A stretch of 9,200 nt of DNA from Chloroflexota bacterium. GTDB lineage: Bacteria > Chloroflexota > Anaerolineae > UBA7937 > JACPPX01. The notes beneath the pieces were generated by a model. It was given only the letters and a program-made list of their open reading frames with translations, was not told where the DNA came from and did not search any database. The position numbers were made by a program, and so were the translations under genes. The DNA lies in contig JACPWV010000189.1 in NCBI GenBank assembly GCA_016196905.1, positions 1 through 9,200 on the forward strand. Reading direction: 5' to 3'. Shown here one piece after another: positions 1 through 6,410 of the stretch (position 1 is its first letter; every line of letters begins with the position of its first letter).

Positions 1-1
1 C

Positions 2-766
2 GGACCGCTCCAAGCGGCCCTGGTGGCCCTAGGCTATTACTTGTCCAACAGCCCCTTCCTAGCCAACCTAGGCTTCCTGGTTTTCATCCGCCCGCTGATG
101 GCGGGGACGGTAGTGGGCTTCATCTTCGGCGATCCGGCCGGGGGGGCGGCCATCGGGGGGACGATCAACCTGATCTATCTAGGGTTCATCTCCGCCGGGG
201 GATCTCAGCCGGGAGACATCGGCTTGGCTGGCTGGCTGGGCACCGCCCTCGCTTTGGGGGCCGGCTTGGACCGGACCACCGCTCTAGCCCTGGCAGCCCC
301 GTTGGGCCTGCTAGGCACCTTCAATTTCGCCACCCGCATGAGCGTCGATTCGGTCTTCGCCCACTGGGCGGACAGCTTCGCCGAAAAGGGGGACATCGCG
401 GGGGTGGCGCGCATGAACTGGGTGCCGCCCCAGATCCTCCTGTTCCTGCTCAGTTTCCCCATCGTCTTCCTGGGAGCGCTGCTGGGGGTTCCGGCCGTGC
501 AGGGGGTCTTCGACTGGCTCAACGCCAACGCCCCCTGGGTGCTGGGTTGGCTTTTCGCCGTCGGCGGCTGGCTCCCGGCATTGGGAATCGCCATCAACCT
601 CCGGTTGCTCCTGAGGCTGGAGACGGCGCCCTATTTCTTCCTAGGCTTCTACGCCTTCGCCATCGGGGGTTTGAACCTCATCGTCATCGGCGTCATCTTC
701 TTGAGCCTGGCGGTCTTGCACGTGTACTTCACCAAAGGAGGGTTCGCCCGTGCAACAGCGAGGTAA
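2..766 (+). CDS. PTS mannose/fructose/sorbose-family EIIC permease subunit (5' end cut by window)
   Basis: Integral membrane EIIC subunit of a mannose-class phosphotransferase permease; in this family it forms the sugar-translocating channel together with EIID. The reading frame is open to the left edge. A GTG at 23 is a possible start, but the coding sense upstream of it (L-Q-A-A-L) continues a hydrophobic helix, and relatives are about 260 residues, so roughly 10-30 N-terminal residues probably lie outside the window. Seen: a run of hydrophobic segments, the family-like block RPLMAGTVVGFIFGDP, then a Gly-rich IGGTINLIYLGFISAGG segment followed by SQPGD where relatives often have a Pro-Pro-Asp turn, and a C-terminal FFLGFYAF...GVIFLSLAVLHVYF region as in ManY-type proteins. 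The stop at 764-766 overlaps the next gene by 17 nt, indicating coupling with EIID. EIIA and EIIB are not in the window and are expected upstream. Sugar specificity cannot be read from the sequence. Confidence 0.9.
   Translation, partial: GPLQAALVALGYYLSNSPFLANLGFLVFIRPLMAGTVVGFIFGDPAGGAAIGGTINLIYLGFISAGGSQPGDIGLAGWLGTALALGAGLDRTTALALAAPLGLLGTFNFATRMSVDSVFAHWADSFAEKGDIAGVARMNWVPPQILLFLLSFPIVFLGALLGVPAVQGVFDWLNANAPWVLGWLFAVGGWLPALGIAINLRLLLRLETAPYFFLGFYAFAIGGLNLIVIGVIFLSLAVLHVYFTKGGFARATAR
734..741 (+). promoter_or_regulatory. Shine-Dalgarno of EIID (supports GTG start)
   Basis: AAAGGAGG lies inside the 3' end of the EIIC gene, 8 nt before the GTG at 750. It supports GTG 750 as the EIID start and implies translational coupling with EIIC. 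Confidence 0.8.
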
Positions 767-1616
767 GGCTGCAACGCAGTTGACGCGCGAGGATATTTTC
801 CAGTCCTGGCTACGTTGGCTGTTCTTCTCTCACGCCAACTACAACTGGGAACGACTGCAGGGCACCGGCTTCGCCCACGCCATGGCCCCCATCATCCAGA
901 AACTCTACGGCACCAAGCCCGAGGAGGCCAAAGCGGCCCTGAAACGCCACCTGGCCTTCTTCAACACCGAGCCCGACACCGGGGGTGTGATCCATGGCAT
1001 CGTCATCGCCATGGAGGAGCAGCGTGCCACCGGCGCGCCTATCACCGACGAGGCCATCGCTAACATCAAGAACGGCTTGATGGGCCCCCTGGCTGGGATC
1101 GGGGATACGCTGAAACAGGGTTTGTGGATCCCCATCTGGCTGGCCTTCGGTATCAGCTTGGCCGTGGAGGGGAACTTGTTGGGCCCCGTCGTCTACCTGG
1201 TGGCGGCTGTCCTCTACACCTGGGGCTTCGGTTGGTTCCTCTACTACCAGGGGTGGAAACAGGGACAGGTCTTCGTTACCAACCTGCTGCGTGGCGGGAT
1301 GCTGGACACCGTCCAGACCATGGCCGCCATCCTGGGCGCGGGAGTGCTGGGCGCTCTGGCGGCAGCGTTCGTCAACGTCACCACGCCCTTGGTCATCACC
1401 GCTGGACAGCAGACGGTCAATCTCCAGGAGATCCTGGATAGGTTCAGCCCCAAGCTCCTCCCCCTGGCCCTGGTGCTGATCATTTTCTGGCTGCTCCGTC
1501 GCCGGGTGGGGGCCATCCAGATCATGGCGGGGATCTTCCTCATCACGCTCTTGCTCATAGCCATCCCCTTCTATTCGAAAGGGCTCTTCGAGATCGTCCT
1601 GCCGAATCTACTCTAG
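750..1616 (+). CDS. PTS mannose/fructose/sorbose-family EIID subunit
   Basis: Second membrane subunit of the mannose-class PTS permease, partner of the EIIC encoded just upstream. At 288 residues it matches the family (E. coli ManZ is about 283). Family blocks appear in order: HANYNWERLQGTGFAHAMAPII (about 28-49) in the cytosolic N-terminal part, FFNTEPDTGGVIHGIVIAMEE (70-90), IKNGLMGPLAGIGDTL (106-121), the GMLDTVQTMAAILGAGVLGAL segment (183-203), LQEILDRFSPKLLPLAL (225-241), and hydrophobic C-terminal segments to residue 288. The GTG start at 750 has an AAAGGAGG box 8 nt upstream and overlaps the EIIC stop by 17 nt. No EIIA or EIIB domain is fused to it. The class is clear; the substrate (mannose, fructose, sorbose, amino sugar or other) is not determinable. 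After the stop there is a 148-nt gap before the aldolase. Confidence 0.93.
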   Translation: MQQRGKAATQLTREDIFQSWLRWLFFSHANYNWERLQGTGFAHAMAPIIQKLYGTKPEEAKAALKRHLAFFNTEPDTGGVIHGIVIAMEEQRATGAPITDEAIANIKNGLMGPLAGIGDTLKQGLWIPIWLAFGISLAVEGNLLGPVVYLVAAVLYTWGFGWFLYYQGWKQGQVFVTNLLRGGMLDTVQTMAAILGAGVLGALAAAFVNVTTPLVITAGQQTVNLQEILDRFSPKLLPLALVLIIFWLLRRRVGAIQIMAGIFLITLLLIAIPFYSKGLFEIVLPNLL

Positions 1617-1656
1617 GAGCCTATCTCTCCACGTGATCACCCCTCTGTAGGTGCTT

Positions 1657-1701
1657 GCAGCGGGGCCGGGCCATCGCCGGGGACCACCCCGGCCCCGCTG
1701 C
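1657..1701 (+). terminator. Strong GC-rich hairpin after the EIID gene (terminator- or attenuator-like)
   Basis: A perfect 14-bp inverted repeat: GCAGCGGGGCCGGG at 1657-1670 and CCCGGCCCCGCTGC at 1688-1701, with a 17-nt loop, extendable by two U-G wobbles. The 3' arm also takes part in a competing stem (1676-1682 with 1687-1693, 4-nt loop ACCA). No T-run follows (the next bases are GGAATTATCGG), so this is not a textbook intrinsic terminator. It could be a terminator of another type, an attenuator, or an mRNA-stability hairpin separating EII expression from the aldolase block. Confidence 0.5.
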
Positions 1702-1752
1702 GGAATTATCGGACCTGTATGGGTCCCAATATTGACGTAACCAGAGCGCGAC

Positions 1753-1759
1753 AAGGAGG
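1753..1759 (+). promoter_or_regulatory. Shine-Dalgarno of the aldolase (decides TTG start)
   Basis: AAGGAGG lies 5 nt before the TTG at 1765. The first in-frame ATG (1777) is 17 nt from this box, too far, so TTG 1765 is preferred. Confidence 0.8.
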
Positions 1760-1764
1760 GTGAA

Positions 1765-2547
1765 TTGGACAAAACGATGCGGATGCGCCGCCTCTTCCAA
1801 AAGGACGGCCGGACCCTTATCGTGGCCATGGACCATGTGGGATACAGCGATCAGCCCCTGCCCGGCTTGGAAGAGCCCATCGAGACGGTGCGCAAAGTGG
1901 TGGCGGGCGGCGCCGACGCGGTCATGACCACCTACGGGACGGCAGTCCGCTGCGCCGCGGCCTTAGATGATCGGGGTCTAATCCTGACTGTCCAAAACCA
2001 GCCTCCGATGATTGATGTGGCGGTGGAGATAGCCCTGCGCCTGGGCGCGGATGGGATCAAAGTGCTGTGCTACCCCTGGTATGAGAAGGATCCGGAGAGC
2101 GTGGCTCACGCCGCCCGGCTGGGTGCGGAGTGCGCCTACTGGGGGATGCCGTACCTGGTGGAGACGATACCCGGCGGGTTCCAGGCCGGCTCTGACATGC
2201 GCACCCCGGAAAAGCTGGCCGGTGGCGCGCGGGTGGGCGCCGAGGCGGGGGCCGACTTCATCAAGACCTTCTACCCCAGCGAACCCCAAGGGATGCGGGT
2301 GATCGCCAGCAATTGCCCGGTGCCGGTGGTGGTACTGGGCGGCGAGAAGACCAGCAGCGACCGCGAATGCCTGGAGATCGTCCACGGGGCGATCCAGGGC
2401 GGCGCAGCGGGGGTGGCCATGGGCCGCAACATCTGGGGCCACCCCGATCCGGAACGCATCACCGCCGCCATCGCCCAAATCCTTCATGGCGGGGCGACGG
2501 TCGAGCAGGCTCTGCGCGAACTGGAGAAAAAATTCGCCTATGGCTAA
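1765..2547 (+). CDS. Class I aldolase, DhnA/LsrF family (COG1830-type)
   Basis: A 260-residue TIM-barrel aldolase of the family that holds archaeal-type class I fructose-bisphosphate aldolase, the LsrF thiolase and ADH synthase. Seen: the N-terminal RRLFQKDGRTLIVAMDH block with the conserved Asp of AMDH (D23), GADAVMTTYG (49-58), RLGADGIKV (92-100), GADFIKTFYP with the likely Schiff-base lysine K167, VPVVVLGGEK (186-195) and the phosphate-site-like GGAAGVAMGRNIWGHPDP (212-229). Where archaeal FBP aldolases carry Tyr-Pro-Arg-Gly with the proton-donor Tyr, this protein appears to read Ile-Pro-Gly-Gly (135-138), so a different substrate or reaction is possible. TTG start with a strong SD. Its stop overlaps the next SDR gene by 8 nt. 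By context it may cleave or process a sugar phosphate made by the PTS and dehydrogenases. Family assignment is firm; the reaction is not. Confidence 0.88.
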   Translation: MDKTMRMRRLFQKDGRTLIVAMDHVGYSDQPLPGLEEPIETVRKVVAGGADAVMTTYGTAVRCAAALDDRGLILTVQNQPPMIDVAVEIALRLGADGIKVLCYPWYEKDPESVAHAARLGAECAYWGMPYLVETIPGGFQAGSDMRTPEKLAGGARVGAEAGADFIKTFYPSEPQGMRVIASNCPVPVVVLGGEKTSSDRECLEIVHGAIQGGAAGVAMGRNIWGHPDPERITAAIAQILHGGATVEQALRELEKKFAYG

Positions 2548-3265
2548 CTTGAATGGCCAAGTGGCCTTGGTCACCGGGGCCAGCCGCGGGATCGGCCAGG
2601 CCATCGCCCTGCGAATGGCGGGGGCGGGGGCGGATTTGGTCCTGGCGGCTCGCTCCCAGCCGCAACTGCAGGCCGTCGCTGCCGCCATCGAGGCTACAGG
2701 ACATCGCGCAGCCATCGCGCCAACGGATGTCGCCGATGAGGCGAGCGTGGCGCGCATGGTCCAGACCTCGCTGGCCACCTTCGGCCGCATCGACATCTTA
2801 GTGAACAACGCGGGCACCAACTATCACGGACCGCTCTTGGACTCTAGCGTGGCCGACTTCGACCGCGTGATGGGGATCAATCTGCGGGGTCCGTACCTGT
2901 GCATCCGAGAGGTGCTCCCCCACATGGTCGCGCGTCGTTCCGGGCTGATTATCAACGTCCTCTCCCGAGCGGTGAATCGCGTCTACGAAGGTGGCGGGTT
3001 GTATCTGGCTTCTAAGGCCGGGCTTTTGGGACTCACCAAGGTCCTGGCTCGGGAGGCTCAGGCCCATAACGTGCGCGTGGTCGCCCTCTTCCCCGGCCAG
3101 GTGGACACCGCCTTCGGTCGGAAACCCGAGGGCCATCCGGACCACGCCCCATACCTCAAAACCGATGAGGTGGCGGCCCTGGTCGTGGCCCTGGCCAGTC
3201 TCCCGCCCGGTGCCGTCGTTTCCCAGGCGGCTATCGAGAGCATTAGACAGCCCCTGCGCTGGTGA
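2540..3265 (+). CDS. Short-chain dehydrogenase/reductase, probably NADP(H)-type
   Basis: Classical SDR oxidoreductase of 241 residues, starting at ATG 2540, which overlaps the aldolase stop; an in-frame ATG at 2486 would add 18 residues inside the aldolase gene and is unlikely. Seen: TGASRGIG nucleotide motif (12-19), Arg after the second strand (AARS, 36-39), which favours NADP(H), NNAG (89-92), and the catalytic set N114, S142, Y155, K159 with the YLASK signature. The PG motif follows in LFPGQVDTAF. The C-terminus lacks the usual Asp-Gly-Gly strand and instead ends in LPPGAVVSQAAIESIRQPLRW, as in some SDRs of unknown substrate. It is wedged between the aldolase and the MDR (11-nt gap), so it very likely acts on an intermediate of the same pathway. 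Substrate unassigned; a FabG role is unlikely from context. Confidence 0.88.
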   Translation: MANLNGQVALVTGASRGIGQAIALRMAGAGADLVLAARSQPQLQAVAAAIEATGHRAAIAPTDVADEASVARMVQTSLATFGRIDILVNNAGTNYHGPLLDSSVADFDRVMGINLRGPYLCIREVLPHMVARRSGLIINVLSRAVNRVYEGGGLYLASKAGLLGLTKVLAREAQAHNVRVVALFPGQVDTAFGRKPEGHPDHAPYLKTDEVAALVVALASLPPGAVVSQAAIESIRQPLRW

Positions 3266-3271
3266 AAGGAG
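3265..3271 (+). promoter_or_regulatory. Shine-Dalgarno of the MDR gene (supports ATG 3277)
   Basis: AAAGGAG begins on the last base of the preceding SDR stop codon and ends 5 nt before ATG 3277. It favours that start over the in-frame GTG at 3262 or ATG at 3292. Confidence 0.7.
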
Positions 3272-3276
3272 TGGGC

Positions 3277-4332
3277 ATGTCGGGAAAAACGATGATCCGC
3301 ACAGTGCTCCGCGGGCCCAAAGATATCTACCTGGAAAGGTCGGAGATTCCCTCCATCGGCCCGGATGAGGTGCTGGTGCGCCTTCGGGCCGGGGCCCTTT
3401 GTACCTGGGAGCAGCGCACCTACCAGGGAATCGCCAAGAACTATCCCCTGCTGGGCGGCCACGAGTCGGCCGGCACGGTGGAGGCGGTGGGGTCCCAGGT
3501 GCTGACCAAGGTCAAGGTAGGGGATAAAGTGGCGGTGGCTTTCCTGACCCGCTGCATGCAGTGCGAAAGCTGCCGCCGGGGGTACACCAACATCTGTGAC
3601 AATCTGCGGGCCGGCGATGAGCCAGGGAAACCCTTCGGCCCCGGGGGTCTTAGCCAGTACGCGGTGGTCAAGGGCTACCAGGTCTATAAGCTGGCCGATC
3701 ACCTTTCTTTTGCGGAGGGTAGTCTTGCCGAGCCCTTGGCCTGTGTGGTGCACAGCGTGCGGCGGGCCAACATCCAACCCGGCGAGACCGTAGTCATCGT
3801 GGGCGCGGGGATCATGGGCCTGTTCCATCTACTTCTGGCCAAAGAGCGGGGAGCCCGGGTGGTGGTCAGCGAGCTGATTGAGCTTCGCCGTGAGATGGCT
3901 CAGCGGCTGGGGGCCGATGCGGTGATCGACCCCCATAAGGAGAACTACGTCCAGCAGGTGCGTGAACTGACCGATGGCTGGGGGGCAGATGTAACCTTCT
4001 GTGCCATCGGTGTTTCCCAGATCATCGAGGAGGCTGTGCAGGCCGCGGCCAAGCGCGGGCGAGTGATGGTCTACGCGGCTGTGTACCCCCATGGGTCGAC
4101 CATCACTCTCGATCCCAACCTTTTCCATCACCGGGAGATCGTCCTCACCGGTTCCATGAGCCAAGACCAGGACGATTTTCAACAAGCGGTGAACTTGCTC
4201 AACACGGGGGCCCTGGATGTCAAACCCTTCATCAGCAAGGTCTTCCCCCTGGGCCAGATCGAGGCGGCCTTCCAGGCATCCCTCTCCCTGGATACCTATC
4301 GGGTGATCGTGGATCCATGGGATGGGGCATAA
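3277..4332 (+). CDS. Zinc-dependent medium-chain dehydrogenase (sorbitol/threonine dehydrogenase-like)
   Basis: Zn-MDR oxidoreductase of 351 residues, typical family length. Seen: catalytic-zinc ligands C42 (ALCTWE) and H62-E63 (GGHESAG), the AEP motif at 151-153, four structural-zinc cysteines C93, C96, C99 and C107 (CMQCESC then C), and the Rossmann motif GAGIMG (176-181) followed by an acidic residue at the end of the second strand (VVVSE, E199), which favours NAD(H). Likely role: alcohol/ketone interconversion on a sugar, polyol or sugar phosphate. SorE (L-sorbose-1-phosphate reductase) and sorbitol or threonine dehydrogenases belong to this superfamily, and the neighbouring sorbose-class PTS and SDR make a SorE-like job attractive but unproven. 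It follows the SDR by 11 nt and precedes a transporter, so it is in the same transcription unit. Threonine 3-dehydrogenase is the main alternative. Confidence 0.9.
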   Translation: MSGKTMIRTVLRGPKDIYLERSEIPSIGPDEVLVRLRAGALCTWEQRTYQGIAKNYPLLGGHESAGTVEAVGSQVLTKVKVGDKVAVAFLTRCMQCESCRRGYTNICDNLRAGDEPGKPFGPGGLSQYAVVKGYQVYKLADHLSFAEGSLAEPLACVVHSVRRANIQPGETVVIVGAGIMGLFHLLLAKERGARVVVSELIELRREMAQRLGADAVIDPHKENYVQQVRELTDGWGADVTFCAIGVSQIIEEAVQAAAKRGRVMVYAAVYPHGSTITLDPNLFHHREIVLTGSMSQDQDDFQQAVNLLNTGALDVKPFISKVFPLGQIEAAFQASLSLDTYRVIVDPWDGA

Positions 4333-4361
4333 CCCGGAGCGAAAGCCAAGGGTCCGCTCGG

Positions 4362-5291
4362 ATGCCCATCACCGTCAGATCTGGAGAAGCCTGGGCTCTG
4401 TCAGGATCTCTGGGTTATGCGCTGAACAACCTCCTCAGCCGAGTGGCCAGCATTCAGGCGGATCCCCTGGTCGCCGTAGTCTATCGTTCGCTACCCACGT
4501 TCTTTTTCTCGTCGGCCATGGTCCTGCGCCGACTCCGTACCGGCTCAACCTGGGTCCCCTGGAGCCTCCCCTTGCTTTTGGCCGCCCTGGGCCACGGGAC
4601 CCTGACCTATCTCATAGGCAATTCCTTCTTCTTTGCCTCCCTCCGGCTCGGAGGGGTGGCCGTGGCCGTGCCCATCACCTCCACCAACGTGCTGTGGACC
4701 GCGCTCCTTGCCGCGTTTTTCCTGGGCGAACCCCTCAACCGCAGGCTCCTGTTGGGGATCACGGTGGCAGTGGCTGGGGTCATCCTCATCGCCCTGGGCC
4801 GGCCCCCTTCCGTGATGGTCAGTCGCCTGAGTGATTGGTGGTGGTCCATTCCCTTCGCCTTGATCACCACCTTCAGCTGGGCGGGCAGCGGAGTCGTCGC
4901 TCGCTATGCCCTCCATCGGGGCGCGGATCGCTTCAGCCTTCTGACCGTCAGCACCGCCTGGGGAATTCCGGCGCTGATCCTGGTACTGGTTCTCAGCGGC
5001 CAAGCCCAACTTTTGTGGTCCACCGCGCTGGTCACCGTGGTCAACCTCCTCGTCGCCGGCGTGCTGACCGCTGGGGCCCTCATCTCTTTCACCCATGCCT
5101 TCGCCACCCGCACCTCCATGGCCAGCATCTCCACCATCGGCTCCCTCAACCCAGTGCTGAGCGTGATCCTCGCTGCGCTTCTCCTGGGCGAGGTGATTAC
5201 CGCCCCTATCGCCCTGGGCGTCGCCGTGGTGATATCTGGCGTGCTCTTGGTGGAGCTGAGCCAACCCAAAAAAGCGCCGATGGAAGCATAG
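4362..5291 (+). CDS. EamA/DMT-family 10-TM transporter
   Basis: Inner-membrane transporter of the drug/metabolite superfamily, 309 residues with two EamA repeats. Repeat 1 (about 8-146) ends with the typical TSTNVLWTALLAAFFLGEPL block followed by a helix; repeat 2 (about 160-300) has FSWAGSGVVARYAL and ends with NPVLSVILAALLLGE and a last hydrophobic helix. The short polar C-terminus ends KKAPMEA. ATG 4362 is chosen because AAGGG lies 9 nt upstream and the protein then begins just before the first helix; ATG 4317, overlapping the MDR gene by 16 nt, would add 15 polar residues and cannot be excluded. The family moves amino acids, sugars, nucleosides or other metabolites, mostly as exporters. 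Inside this catabolic block it may export a by-product or take up an alternative substrate. Specificity unknown. Confidence 0.88.
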   Translation: MPITVRSGEAWALSGSLGYALNNLLSRVASIQADPLVAVVYRSLPTFFFSSAMVLRRLRTGSTWVPWSLPLLLAALGHGTLTYLIGNSFFFASLRLGGVAVAVPITSTNVLWTALLAAFFLGEPLNRRLLLGITVAVAGVILIALGRPPSVMVSRLSDWWWSIPFALITTFSWAGSGVVARYALHRGADRFSLLTVSTAWGIPALILVLVLSGQAQLLWSTALVTVVNLLVAGVLTAGALISFTHAFATRTSMASISTIGSLNPVLSVILAALLLGEVITAPIALGVAVVISGVLLVELSQPKKAPMEA

Positions 5292-5337
5292 AACTCATCC
5301 GCTCGGTTCGGCGTATCGATCGTTGAGATAATCCCTC

Positions 5338-5342
5338 GGAGG
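5338..5342 (+). promoter_or_regulatory. Shine-Dalgarno of the second SDR gene
   Basis: GGAGG (extended GGAGGAA) lies 8 nt before ATG 5351, in the 59-nt gap after the EamA gene. It fixes the start and shows that this gene can initiate independently. Confidence 0.75.
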
Positions 5343-5350
5343 AATAAGAG

Positions 5351-6124
5351 ATGCGCTTGGAGAACAAGGTTGCCTTGGTCACGGGAGCGGCGCGCGGCAT
5401 CGGCAAAGCCATCGTCCTGGCCTTCGCTCAGGAGGGAGCCGACCTCGCCTTGGCGGATATCGAGGAGGCTACGCTCGACCAGACTAAGCAGGAGATCGCC
5501 TCTTTAGGCCGCAGGGTTTTCGCGCAGCGTTGCGACGTGAGCGATCCCTCGCAGGTGGAGCGCCTCGTAACCGACGCCGAGCGGACGCTGGGTCCCATCG
5601 ATATCCTGGTGAACAATGCGGGGATCGGCGGTGGCGGAGGCGTGTGGGAAACCGATCACCAGACCTGGCAGCGCATCCTGGGCGTTAACCTGATGGGTGC
5701 CTATTACTTCTCTCACCGCGTGCTGCCGAGGATGATCGAACGGAAGCGCGGGCGTATCATCAACATCGCCTCTATCGGCGGCAAAATTCCCTTCCATCAC
5801 TCCGCCGCCTATGTGACCTCCAAGCACGGCCTGATTGGAATGACCCGCTCCATCGCCCTGGATACCGCCACCCTGGGCATCACCTGCAACGCGATCTGCC
5901 CCTCCTGGACGCTCACCGAGATGGCGCTCTCTTATGCGCGCTCCCTGATGGCTTCCCAGAACATCACTCTGGAGGAGGCCCTGGCGCACATGCCCACCAA
6001 TCCCCAAAACCGGATTATGGACGCCGCCGAGGTGGCTCAACTGGCGGTGATGTTGGCCTCGGACGCGGCGGCGGGGATCACCGGCCAGGCCATCAACGTG
6101 GACGGCGGGGCGGTCATGTATTAA
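5351..6124 (+). CDS. Short-chain dehydrogenase/reductase, probably NAD(H)-type
   Basis: Classical SDR of 257 residues. Seen: TGAARGIG (11-18), Asp at the end of the second strand (LALAD, D36) that favours NAD(H), CDVSD (61-65), NNAG (88-91) followed by an unusual glycine run GIGGGGG, and the catalytic set N113, S141, Y154, K158. The segment GITCNAICPSWTLTEM (176-191) and the C-terminal SDAAAGITGQAINVDGG resemble 3-hydroxybutyrate dehydrogenases and polyol dehydrogenases of the SDR class. It differs clearly from the SDR at 2540-3265 in cofactor residue and C-terminus, so it is not a recent duplicate. It lies 7 nt before HPr, so it is cotranscribed with the general PTS genes. A sugar-phosphate dehydrogenase role comparable to SorD (glucitol-6-phosphate dehydrogenase) fits the context; 3-hydroxybutyrate dehydrogenase is the alternative. 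Confidence 0.9.
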   Translation: MRLENKVALVTGAARGIGKAIVLAFAQEGADLALADIEEATLDQTKQEIASLGRRVFAQRCDVSDPSQVERLVTDAERTLGPIDILVNNAGIGGGGGVWETDHQTWQRILGVNLMGAYYFSHRVLPRMIERKRGRIINIASIGGKIPFHHSAAYVTSKHGLIGMTRSIALDTATLGITCNAICPSWTLTEMALSYARSLMASQNITLEEALAHMPTNPQNRIMDAAEVAQLAVMLASDAAAGITGQAINVDGGAVMY

Positions 6125-6131
6125 AATTGAG

Positions 6132-6410
6132 ATGATGGAGGCCGTTGTCACCGTCCGCCACCCGGTGGGACTGCACGCCCGCCCGGCGGCCCTTTTTGTC
6201 AAGACCGCGGGCCGATTCAGCTCCCAGATCCAGGTGCGGAACCTCACCCGGGGCTTAGGGCCAGTGGACGCCAAGAGCATTCTCAGCGTGCTCACCCTGG
6301 GTGTGGAGCAGTCCCACCAGATCCACCTCCAGGTGGAGGGAAAGGATGAGCAAGAAGCTCTCCACACCTTGGTGGACTTGGTGGAGCAGGATTTCCTAGC
6401 CGAAGAATGA
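6132..6410 (+). CDS. ptsH: Phosphocarrier protein HPr
   Basis: Cytosolic histidine phosphocarrier that takes phosphate from Enzyme I and gives it to EIIA proteins. Length 92 residues, close to the usual 85-90. The active site is GLHARPA with H15. The regulatory-serine region reads DAKSILSVLTLGVEQ, with S49 aligned to Ser46 of Bacillus HPr, shifted by a three-residue longer loop (NLTRGLGPVD). The protein begins with two Met codons (6132 and 6135); no strong SD is visible, and initiation may rely on coupling to the SDR that ends 7 nt upstream. It overlaps the Enzyme I start by 4 nt (ATGA). Whether S49 is phosphorylated depends on an HPr kinase not seen here. A specialised HPr for this permease and a general HPr are both possible. 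Confidence 0.95.
   Translation: MMEAVVTVRHPVGLHARPAALFVKTAGRFSSQIQVRNLTRGLGPVDAKSILSVLTLGVEQSHQIHLQVEGKDEQEALHTLVDLVEQDFLAEE

Noticed and set aside
1732..1737. TTGACG as the -35 of an aldolase promoter
   Set aside because: At 16-18 nt downstream there is only the G-rich Shine-Dalgarno region and no -10-like hexamer.
1765..2547. Aldolase as LsrF of autoinducer-2 processing
   Set aside because: No LsrK, LsrR, LsrG or Lsr ABC transporter genes are near; the PTS and dehydrogenase context points to sugar catabolism.
1978..2820. Long open frame on the - strand (280 codons) across the aldolase and first SDR
   Set aside because: It is antisense to two well-identified genes, crosses their junction and shows no family motifs; high GC makes such frames common.
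3058..3828. Long - strand open frame across the SDR-MDR junction
   Set aside because: Translation is low-complexity His/Gly/Arg-rich and opposes genes with complete catalytic motifs.
4545..5264. Long - strand open frame opposite the EamA gene
   Set aside because: Its Gly/Asp/Gln/Glu-rich product is what the complement of a membrane-protein gene yields; no start signal or domain supports it.
5327..5332. GATAAT as a -10 box for the second SDR, HPr and Enzyme I
   Set aside because: The hexamer is good, but no convincing -35 lies at the proper distance; possible but not supported enough to list.
2540..6124. The two SDR genes as a recent tandem duplication
   Set aside because: They differ in the cofactor residue, C-terminus and length, and share only general SDR motifs; independent recruitment is more likely.
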